From: an uncultured beta proteobacterium
Lineage (GTDB): Bacteria > Pseudomonadota > Gammaproteobacteria > Burkholderiales > Burkholderiaceae
Length of the DNA stretch: 5,068 nucleotides
Assembly: GCA_903909925.1 (NCBI GenBank)
Contig: CAIVXR010000138.1
Span: 1-5,068 of the forward strand
Direction of reading: 5' to 3'
A program made the translations under genes and the position numbers. Below the pieces are notes generated by a model. That model was given only the letters and a program-made list of their open reading frames with translations. It was not told the DNA's origin and did no database searches. Below are positions 1 through 4,800 of this stretch, piece by piece (the stretch's first letter is position 1; each line of letters starts with the position of its first letter).

Positions 1-763
1 TAGAACTAAGTTGTTGTGTACGCGCTTGTACAGAAGCAAGCATGTAGGAGTCATAGTTTCCTGGGTAGACCTTGAGAGTGCCAAAGTCCATATCGGCCAT
101 ATGTGTACAAACTTCATTCAGAAAATGGCGATCGTGAGAAATGATGACGATGGTGCTCTTAATATCGTTGAGAATATCTTCGAGCCAATGAATCGAGTGA
201 ATATCTAAGTTATTGGTTGGCTCATCAAGCAATAAGACATCTGGATCGGAGAACAATGCTTGCGCTAGTAATACGCGTAATTTCCAACCAGGTGCAACGT
301 TACTCATGGGGCCATTATGTTGCTCAATTGGAATACCAATGCCCAACAACAACTCACCTGCTTTTGCTTCAGCGGTATAGCCACCGTACTCGGCATACTT
401 ACCCTCAAGTTCAGCGGCCTTCATATAATCTTCATCAGTTGCATCTGGATTGGCGTAAATGGCATCACGCTCAGCAGCAGCCTTCCACATCTCTTCGTGG
501 CCCATCATCACTACATCGAGGACGCGCACATCTTCGTAAGCAAACTGGTCTTGGCGCAATTTACCTAAACGTACTCCAGGATCTAGGCTAACGTTGCCGC
601 TAGTAGGTTCAAGTTCACCACCAAGAATTTTCATAAAGGTGGATTTACCGCAACCGTTTGCACCGATAAGGCCATAACGATTACCGCCGCCAAACTTCAC
701 GGAAATGTTTTCAAACAGGGGTTTTGCCCCAAACTGCATAGTGATATTAGATGCGGACAACAC
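1..763 (-). CDS. ybiT: ABC-F family ATPase, YbiT type (N-terminal 254 residues, 3' end beyond window)
   Basis: This is a soluble ABC-F protein with no membrane segments. The family binds the ribosomal E site and acts on stalled or slow translation complexes. Visible in the first nucleotide-binding domain are Walker A (GANGCGKST, residues 34-42), the Q-loop (LRQDQF, 69-74), Walker B with the ABC-F hallmark EPTNNLD (181-187) and the switch histidine (SHDRHF, H210). YPGNYDSY at 233-240 leads into the inter-domain linker. The usual LSGGQ signature is replaced by MSNVAPGWKLR (153-163), which matches my recollection of E. coli YbiT and separates it from EttA, Uup and YheS. Family length is about 530 residues, so roughly half is missing at the left edge. 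The start is GTG at 763: an in-frame TAG lies four codons upstream, and the resulting N-terminus (M-L-S-A-S-N) aligns with YbiT. The Shine-Dalgarno sequence is weak. Family assignment is firm; the exact ribosomal role is inferred. Confidence 0.95.
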   Translation of the reverse strand, partial: MLSASNITMQFGAKPLFENISVKFGGGNRYGLIGANGCGKSTFMKILGGELEPTSGNVSLDPGVRLGKLRQDQFAYEDVRVLDVVMMGHEEMWKAAAERDAIYANPDATDEDYMKAAELEGKYAEYGGYTAEAKAGELLLGIGIPIEQHNGPMSNVAPGWKLRVLLAQALFSDPDVLLLDEPTNNLDIHSIHWLEDILNDIKSTIVIISHDRHFLNEVCTHMADMDFGTLKVYPGNYDSYMLASVQARTQQLSS

Positions 764-823
764 GGATGGTTTCTAGCTTTCTGAAATTTAATTCAACAGA
801 TACCCTCATATATGGGGCAAAGA

Positions 824-838
824 CCGTTATTTTAACGG
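824..838 (-). terminator. Short hairpin downstream of yhhQ, possible weak terminator
   Basis: A perfect 6-bp inverted repeat (CCGTTA / TAACGG) with a 3-nt loop begins 22 nt after the yhhQ stop. On the minus strand it is followed by TCTTT, a poor uridine tract, so termination would be leaky and some read-through into ybiT (start at 763) is possible. A second, weaker dyad around CATATATG (807-814, flanked by CC and GG) lies just beyond. I see no convincing promoter for ybiT in this 97-bp gap. Confidence 0.35.
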
Positions 839-860
839 GTTCATGATGCAAAGGTCTAAA

Positions 861-1571
861 TTAGACTTTGACCTTGAATGGGGTGAAATTCGTATGGGTG
901 TCGTAATAGTCCTCGTTTTCCTTACGCTTTAGAAAATTCACAACAAAATAGGTCAAGGGAGTGGCTAAAGCCTCCCAAGAAGTTTTCAGGACATATTGAG
1001 CGAGTGCTACCTGAAAGATCTCATGAGTAGGCCAGATGCCATAGAAAGCGAGCATGTAGAACAAGGAAGAGTCAACCAGCTCACCTGCTGCAGTACTCCC
1101 AATAGTACGCATCCACAGAAAACGCCCCTCGGTCCAAATTTTCATTTTGGCTAGCACGTAGCTATTGGTAAAACTGCCGCACCAAAAAGAAAACATCGAG
1201 GCCAAGGCAATGCGCCAAGAATTTCCAAAAACGGACTCAAGACCATGTTGATAATTGGCCATGTATGCACCAGGAGCAACAGGCAGAGCAATCACAATCT
1301 GGGCCATTACTGCCGCAAATGCTAAAGCAGCGAAGCCAGCCCAAACTGCTCGGCGATCATAAGCATAGCCGTATACCTCAGTAAAGATATCTCCAAAGAA
1401 GTAGGCAATGGGGAAAAATAGAATTCCAGCGCCAAAGGTGACTTCACCAAAATGAGGCAGCTCAATCACAGCTGCTTTACCTGCCCCAATAAAGTTCGAG
1501 CAGAGCAAGACCACCACAAAGGCCGCTAAAAGCAAGTCGTAATAGCGATGGTGTCGTCTAGGTGAGTCCAT
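861..1571 (-). CDS. yhhQ: Queuosine precursor transporter YhhQ (VUT family)
   Basis: This inner-membrane importer of the queuosine precursors preQ0/preQ1 feeds the modification of G34 in tRNAs for Asp, Asn, His and Tyr. The 236-residue length is normal for the family. About six membrane segments can be seen, near residues 12-30, 46-64, 76-97, 118-140, 160-180 and 186-214. Two conserved family stretches are present: FPIAYFFGDIFTEVYGY (53-69) and RTIGSTAAGELVDSSLF (155-171). The N-terminus is basic (RRHHRYYD), as expected for a cytoplasmic start, and the tail is charged. ATG 1571 is the only good start: the frame stays open upstream but offers no ATG, GTG or TTG for at least 25 codons, and no clear Shine-Dalgarno sequence precedes it. 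It diverges from gcdH across a 92-bp gap. No queuosine biosynthesis gene is in the window. I see no preQ1 riboswitch in the leader. Confidence 0.93.
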   Translation of the reverse strand: MDSPRRHHRYYDLLLAAFVVVLLCSNFIGAGKAAVIELPHFGEVTFGAGILFFPIAYFFGDIFTEVYGYAYDRRAVWAGFAALAFAAVMAQIVIALPVAPGAYMANYQHGLESVFGNSWRIALASMFSFWCGSFTNSYVLAKMKIWTEGRFLWMRTIGSTAAGELVDSSLFYMLAFYGIWPTHEIFQVALAQYVLKTSWEALATPLTYFVVNFLKRKENEDYYDTHTNFTPFKVKV

Positions 1572-1587
1572 AGGTCTGGAAAAAGGG

Positions 1588-1593
1588 ATAATA
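1588..1593 (-). promoter_or_regulatory. Candidate -10 box for yhhQ
   Basis: TATTAT on the minus strand lies 17-22 nt upstream of the yhhQ ATG. With 17-bp spacing the -35 position falls at 1611-1616, inside the palindrome at 1612-1631, where the hexamer (AGGAAT) is a poor match. A weak -35 would suit an activated promoter. This is a guess from base pattern only. Confidence 0.25.
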
Positions 1594-1611
1594 GAAGCAA
1601 GAATAGCCCGA

Positions 1612-1631
1612 TTCCTGAGAATTCGCAGGAA
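1612..1631. promoter_or_regulatory. 20-bp operator-like palindrome in the yhhQ/gcdH divergent region
   Basis: Arms TTCCTG (1612-1617) and CAGGAA (1626-1631) are perfect inverse complements. The centre holds GAATTC (1619-1624), so nine of the ten symmetric base pairs match and only 1618/1625 break the dyad. The site lies between outward-facing -10-like boxes (1634-1639 for gcdH, 1588-1593 for yhhQ) and covers the expected -35 regions of both. This is the geometry of a dimeric repressor or activator site. The regulator is unknown and is not encoded in the window. The spacing does not give a T-N11-A LysR box. Confidence 0.5.
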
Positions 1632-1633
1632 GC

Positions 1634-1639
1634 TATAAA
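1634..1639 (+). promoter_or_regulatory. Candidate -10 box for gcdH
   Basis: TATAAA lies 25-30 nt upstream of the gcdH ATG. The hexamer 17 bp further upstream (1611-1616) or 16 bp (1612-1617, TTCCTG) is a poor -35, and it coincides with the left arm of the palindrome. Transcription may therefore depend on a bound regulator. Assigned by pattern only. Confidence 0.3.
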
Positions 1640-1649
1640 AATTAACAAT

Positions 1650-1653
1650 AGGA
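1650..1653 (+). promoter_or_regulatory. Ribosome binding site of gcdH
   Basis: AGGA stands 10 nt before the ATG at 1664, slightly longer than the ideal spacing. An in-frame TAA at 1658-1660 rules out any earlier start. Confidence 0.6.
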
Positions 1654-1663
1654 TGATTAAGTA

Positions 1664-2842
1664 ATGAGTAAAGCTAGCTTTAATTGGGCAGACCCCCTTC
1701 TTCTCGATACGCAATTGAGCGAAGAGGAACGAATGATTCGTGATGCGGCGGCTGATTATGCTCAAGGGCGCCTGATGCCTCGTATTCATGATGCCTTTCG
1801 CAATGAAACAACCGATCCGGCAATCTTTCGTGAAATGGGTGAACTGGGTCTTTTAGGGCTCACTATTCCTGAGCAATACGGCGGTGCAAACTTAAACTAT
1901 GTTTCTTATGGCCTAGTTGCTCGCGAGATCGAGCGGGTGGACTCTGGTTATCGCTCTATGATGAGCGTGCAATCTTCTTTAGTCATGCTGCCAATTAATG
2001 AATTTGGTAGCGAAGCACAAAAACAAAAATATCTACCTAAATTGGCTACTGGCGAATGGATTGGTTGCTTTGGCTTAACTGAGCCCAACTATGGCTCAGA
2101 TGCTGGTGGCATGATTACCCGTGCCAAGAAGGTCCCCGGTGGATTTTCTTTGACGGGATCAAAGATGTGGATCTCCAACTCACCTATTGCTGATGTATTC
2201 GTGGTCTGGGCAAAGAACGATGAGGGTCTGATTCGCGGCTATATTCTAGAAAAAGGCATGATGGGCTTGAGTGCCCCCAAGATTAGCGGCAAGATGGGTT
2301 TACGTGCCTCTATCACCGGTGAAATTGTGATGGATGAAGTCTTTGTGCCGGCCGAAAATGAATTCCCAGAAGTTACAGGACTAAAAGGTCCATTTACCTG
2401 CTTAAACTCTGCGCGCTATGGCATTTCTTGGGGTGTTCTCGGTGCTGCTGAGTGGTGCTGGCATGCTGCACGTCAATACACTATGGATCGCAAGCAGTTT
2501 GATAAGCCCTTAGCTGCCAATCAATTAATCCAGAAAAAATTAGCGGATATGCAAACCGAGATCACGATCGCGCTTCAAAGTTGCTTACGTTTAGGTCGCA
2601 TGAAAGATGAAGGTATCGCCGCCCCAGAAATTACTTCGATCATGAAGCGCAACTCTTGCGGTAAATCTTTAGATGTTGCTCGCTTAGCACGCGACATGCA
2701 TGGTGGCAACGGTATCTCTGATGAATACGGCGTTATTCGTCATATGCTCAATCTTGAGGTAGTCAACACCTACGAAGGCACCCACGATATTCATGCCCTG
2801 ATTTTGGGACGTGCGCAGACGGGAATTCAGGCGTTTAGTTAG
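1664..2842 (+). CDS. gcdH: Glutaryl-CoA dehydrogenase
   Basis: This cytoplasmic FAD flavoprotein of the acyl-CoA dehydrogenase family oxidises and decarboxylates glutaryl-CoA to crotonyl-CoA in lysine, tryptophan and glutarate breakdown, passing electrons to ETF. The 392-residue length is typical. Sequence features specific to this member rather than to a generic acyl-CoA dehydrogenase are the N-terminal FNWADPLLL, ERVDSGYRSMMSVQSSLV (90-107; E90, R97 and S98 correspond to substrate-pocket residues E87, R94 and S95 of human GCDH) and the C-terminal NTYEGTHDIHALILGRA. E371 in that last stretch matches the catalytic base, human E370. GCFGLTEPNYGSD (FAD/substrate loop), KMWISNSP and RDMHGGNGISDEY are also intact. 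It is a single-gene unit: yhhQ diverges upstream and selU converges 12 bp downstream. No CoA-transferase or LysR regulator, often neighbours of gcdH, is in view. Assignment is very secure. Confidence 0.97.
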   Translation: MSKASFNWADPLLLDTQLSEEERMIRDAAADYAQGRLMPRIHDAFRNETTDPAIFREMGELGLLGLTIPEQYGGANLNYVSYGLVAREIERVDSGYRSMMSVQSSLVMLPINEFGSEAQKQKYLPKLATGEWIGCFGLTEPNYGSDAGGMITRAKKVPGGFSLTGSKMWISNSPIADVFVVWAKNDEGLIRGYILEKGMMGLSAPKISGKMGLRASITGEIVMDEVFVPAENEFPEVTGLKGPFTCLNSARYGISWGVLGAAEWCWHAARQYTMDRKQFDKPLAANQLIQKKLADMQTEITIALQSCLRLGRMKDEGIAAPEITSIMKRNSCGKSLDVARLARDMHGGNGISDEYGVIRHMLNLEVVNTYEGTHDIHALILGRAQTGIQAFS

Positions 2843-2861
2843 TTGGCTGATTAGCTAAGCG
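2832..2861 (+). terminator. Stem-loop spanning the gcdH stop codon, possible terminator
   Basis: As plus-strand RNA, 2832-2842 can pair with 2851-2861 over 11 bp, with three G-U wobbles and an 8-nt loop (2843-2850). The wobbles become A/C mismatches on the minus strand, so the stem favours the gcdH transcript. Only a short AGCTTT follows, not a true U-tract. The structure includes the stop codons of both gcdH and the converging selU. Confidence 0.35.
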
Positions 2862-3946
2862 AGCTTTGCCACGATGGCCTTTGCAGCTTGAGCAAAGGCC
2901 GCATCGCTATCATTTTCGAGTTGGACAAAATTCTCAATCTTGTACTGAGGAAAATTTCTGACAATCGATGATTGATAAGATGGGTCATAGTGCTTTACCA
3001 ATAGTTCTTCAACCAACTCTGGAAAGTTACCTGCATCAATCGCTTCATTCCATTTGGCTATTTGAACTTTGCCGTAGTGAGCAGTAAGTAAAGCTAACTT
3101 GTCTTTGAAGTTGTCTGTACCAGTTAAGAAGTGATGGTATTCACGAATCAACCAAGAAACTCGTGTCTGCGTACTTGATCTCAATTCAATACAAGCGCCA
3201 CTGCGAATCTTTTCCATTAAGGTATCTGGTACATGCAAGCCTCCAACCTTCTTGCTCTCTGACTCAACAAAGACAGGTTGTGATGGATCTAGTTTACGTA
3301 GCCCATTCCAGAGAGCCGTTTCAAAACCTTTTTGCGAGGGCTGATCGATATTGGGCTCGTTTCCCAAAACGGAGCCACGATGAATCGCCAAGTCCTCTAA
3401 ATCTAAAATCTGAGCGCCTAGCGCACCAATCTCTTGTAGCACCCTAGTCTTACCGCTACCGGTCATGCCACAAATTACTTGGAATGTGAATGCTTTTGCA
3501 TCTGCCTCAAGGCCGTCAATCACGGTACGCCTAAAGCCTTGATAACCACTTTCTAGCTGCATAGCTTTCCAGCCTATGCGATTTAGAATGTGTGTAAAGG
3601 CACCGCTGCGCTCGCCACCACGCCAACAATAGATGAGTGGACGCCATTCACGCGGTAAGTCTAATAAATGATTTTCAATATGCTCTGCAATATTTTTAGA
3701 GACCAGAGCGGCGCCTAGCTTCTTTGCTGCAAATGGAGAGACCTGCTTATAGAGGGTACCGATTTGTGCGCGCTCATCATTACTCAGCACAGGAAAATTA
3801 ACAGCTCCAGGAATATGATCTAAAGCAAATTCTGCTGGCGATCTCACATCAATCACAAGGTCAAAGCCATCTAACTCAGAAAGAAACTGATCCAGCTTAA
3901 GAATGTGAGGATTGCTAGGCTGCATACCTTGTGCTGGTTCAGTCAA
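2855..3946 (-). CDS. selU: tRNA 2-selenouridine synthase (SelU/MnmH)
   Basis: This enzyme converts 2-thiouridine at wobble position 34 of tRNAs for Lys, Glu and Gln to 2-selenouridine with selenophosphate; the geranyl-thiouridine intermediate also comes from this protein. Order of domains: an N-terminal rhodanese domain (VIDVRSPAEF at 31-40, active loop YCWRGGERSG with Cys107), then a P-loop domain with Walker A GMTGSGKT (160-167), then DLEDLAIHRGS (182-192). The 363-residue length matches E. coli YbbB (about 364). The start is uncertain: TTG at 3946 is the first codon after an in-frame TGA three codons upstream, and ATG at 3925 (residue 8, shortening the protein by 7) is the alternative. Neither has a good Shine-Dalgarno sequence, so translational coupling to the upstream gene, which ends 10 nt before, is likely. 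It is the last gene of a minus-strand run that begins with YeeE/YedE-type membrane proteins. selD is not in the window. Confidence 0.95.
   Translation of the reverse strand: MTEPAQGMQPSNPHILKLDQFLSELDGFDLVIDVRSPAEFALDHIPGAVNFPVLSNDERAQIGTLYKQVSPFAAKKLGAALVSKNIAEHIENHLLDLPREWRPLIYCWRGGERSGAFTHILNRIGWKAMQLESGYQGFRRTVIDGLEADAKAFTFQVICGMTGSGKTRVLQEIGALGAQILDLEDLAIHRGSVLGNEPNIDQPSQKGFETALWNGLRKLDPSQPVFVESESKKVGGLHVPDTLMEKIRSGACIELRSSTQTRVSWLIREYHHFLTGTDNFKDKLALLTAHYGKVQIAKWNEAIDAGNFPELVEELLVKHYDPSYQSSIVRNFPQYKIENFVQLENDSDAAFAQAAKAIVAKLA
2876..2900. repeat. Perfect 9-bp inverted repeat in the 3' end of selU
   Basis: GGCCTTTGC (2876-2884) and GCAAAGGCC (2892-2900) are exact inverse complements around a 7-nt loop. 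The repeat encodes part of the Ala-rich C-terminus of SelU. It also begins 34 nt past the gcdH stop, so it could fold at the 3' end of a gcdH transcript. Neither strand has a U-tract after it, so it is not a standard intrinsic terminator. Confidence 0.6.
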
Positions 3947-3964
3947 CTGAAATCAGTTAACTGA
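3939..3964. repeat. Tandem pair of 12-bp palindromes across the DUF442 gene/selU junction
   Basis: TCAGTCAACTGA (3939-3950) and TCAGTTAACTGA (3953-3964) agree at 11 of 12 positions and are 14 bp apart from start to start. The second is a perfect palindrome; the first is broken only at its central pair and gains one more pair outside (3938/3951). Read on the minus strand, the first-met copy contains the TAA stop of the upstream gene and the next copy contains the TTG candidate start of selU. They may be a protein site, a small RNA fold controlling coupling, or a local duplication. Confidence 0.55.
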
Positions 3965-4301
3965 CTTGCAAGGCGAGATGATACAAATTAGTAGAGCGTG
4001 CGCCAGAGCGGCAAAATGCCAAGATAGGGCCAGGCATCGTTTTGAGAAGACGGGCCATTTCTTGAACTTCCGCTGGCGTAAATGCACCTGGAATTACTGG
4101 AAGATAAGCGTAATTCAGGCCAAGCTTTTCTGCTTCCGCCGCAATAGATGCATTACTTGGCTGATCAGGGCCCTCTTCACCATCAGGACGATTGTTAATC
4201 ACGCTTTTATAGCCCTGTTTAGCAATTTCAGATAAGTGGCTTGGGTCAATTTGACCAAGCGTACCGAATTGAGCGTTATGGCAAGTAATAGGAAGACTCA
4301 T
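3957..4301 (-). CDS. DUF442/TIGR01244 rhodanese-like sulfurtransferase or phosphatase
   Basis: This is a small cytoplasmic protein of 114 residues, about the size of a free-standing DUF442 domain, the same domain that is fused to persulfide-dioxygenase-like hydrolases (Blh) in sulfide-detoxification operons. The active loop is AFCRSGARSTNLY with Cys97 and Arg102. Its CX4R spacing is closer to rhodanese-type sulfurtransferases than to the CX5R of tyrosine phosphatases. Other family features are the substrate-loop-like VINNRPDGEE (34-43) and LPVIPGAFTPAEV (67-79). I chose ATG 4301 because GAGGG (4306-4310) precedes it by 4 nt. A TTG six codons earlier (4319) is in frame but would place the Shine-Dalgarno sequence inside the gene. 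It lies between a YeeE/YedE-type protein (54 nt upstream) and selU (10 nt downstream), which supports persulfide transfer. The substrate is not determined, and phosphatase activity cannot be excluded. Confidence 0.85.
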   Translation of the reverse strand: MSLPITCHNAQFGTLGQIDPSHLSEIAKQGYKSVINNRPDGEEGPDQPSNASIAAEAEKLGLNYAYLPVIPGAFTPAEVQEMARLLKTMPGPILAFCRSGARSTNLYHLALQVS

Positions 4302-4303
4302 GA

Positions 4304-4336
4304 AACCCTCTACATTCAATAAATAGTAATAGGGTT
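4304..4336 (-). promoter_or_regulatory. Shine-Dalgarno of the DUF442 gene with a complementary upstream segment
   Basis: The strong Shine-Dalgarno GAGGG (4306-4310) overlaps AGGGTT (4304-4309 read on the minus strand). AGGGTT is an exact inverse complement of AACCCT at 4331-4336, 21 nt upstream in the same intercistronic leader. Pairing would form a 6-bp stem that hides the ribosome site. Such a short stem over a 21-nt loop is only marginally stable, so control is possible but unproven. Confidence 0.35.
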
Positions 4337-4355
4337 AATTCTAAATCAGGCTTGC

Positions 4356-4799
4356 TCAAAGACTAGGTTTGCTTCTATGCCCTGCAAAGAAGCGCTCACA
4401 GATCTCCATGCCAGCCAACATCGCAGCCACAAAAACAAAGGCCTTGAGATGGCCGGCACCAAGGGCCACTAGCGCAGGACCGGGACAAAAACCGGCAATA
4501 CCCCACCCTGCCCCGAATATCAGGCTACCAATAATCAAAGGCTTAGTAATGTCGCGCCTAGCTGGAATGTGGAGAGCTCCGCCAAAAAAGGCTTGGGTTC
4601 TCTTGCTAACGACGTAAAAACCAGCAAGACCAATCAGGACTGCACCCAACATGACAAATATCAAAGATGGATCCCAGTTGCCAAACAAATCTAAGAATCC
4701 CAAAATCTTTTGGGGGTTACTCATGCCAGAAATAATCAAACCCCAGCCAAACATTACGCCAATTGCATACTGACTAAAAAGGCCAACATGTTTTTTCAT
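4356..4799 (-). CDS. YeeE/YedE-type membrane protein, C-terminal half-unit (PmpB-like sulfur/selenium transporter)
   Basis: An inner-membrane protein of 147 residues from the YeeE/YedE family, whose studied members take up thiosulfate (YeeE) or support selenium use (YedE/FdhT). Four hydrophobic segments are visible, near residues 9-26, 44-65, 86-114 and 117-137. Family hallmarks are FGWGLIISGMSNPQKILGFLD (17-37) and GAGWGIAGFCPGPAL (96-110). Cys105 in the latter is the conserved cysteine expected to handle the sulfur substrate along the path. This is one half of the fused YeeE fold, and the partner half is the gene just upstream. Its ATG follows that gene's TAA after one base. A perfect GGAGG (4805-4809) lies inside the last codons of the partner, so the two are translationally coupled and probably form a heteromeric unit. 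The PmpB name refers to the Xylella/Agrobacterium BigR operon. The true substrate is unknown. Confidence 0.88.
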   Translation of the reverse strand: MKKHVGLFSQYAIGVMFGWGLIISGMSNPQKILGFLDLFGNWDPSLIFVMLGAVLIGLAGFYVVSKRTQAFFGGALHIPARRDITKPLIIGSLIFGAGWGIAGFCPGPALVALGAGHLKAFVFVAAMLAGMEICERFFAGHRSKPSL

Positions 4800-4800
4800 C

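Noticed and set aside
217..591. 124-residue and nested 83-residue plus-strand open frames
   Set aside because: They are antisense to the intact YbiT coding frame. Their composition is low in recognisable domains and they are explained as shadows.
803..817. CATATATG-centred dyad as a promoter or operator for ybiT
   Set aside because: The perfect core is only 8 bp with a wobble in the flank, and no spaced -35/-10 pair could be set around it.
1572..1663. preQ1 riboswitch in the yhhQ leader
   Set aside because: Expected because yhhQ can be riboswitch-controlled, but I find no preQ1-I-like C-rich loop with an A-rich tail next to a ribosome site. The dyad present looks like a DNA operator.
1653..1664. 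Three-codon mini-ORF (Met-Ile-Lys-stop) overlapping the gcdH start as TAATG
   Set aside because: It could be a minimal coupling leader, but it has no ribosome site of its own and overlaps the gcdH Shine-Dalgarno. Its length makes chance the simplest explanation.
1526..1789. 87-residue open frame on the minus strand overlapping the yhhQ start and the gcdH start
   Set aside because: It is antisense to the 5' end of gcdH and out of frame with yhhQ, has no ribosome site or family resemblance, and the two overlapped genes are secure.
3163..3447. 94-residue plus-strand open frame inside selU
   Set aside because: It is a shadow of the SelU P-loop region, with no Shine-Dalgarno sequence or known family.
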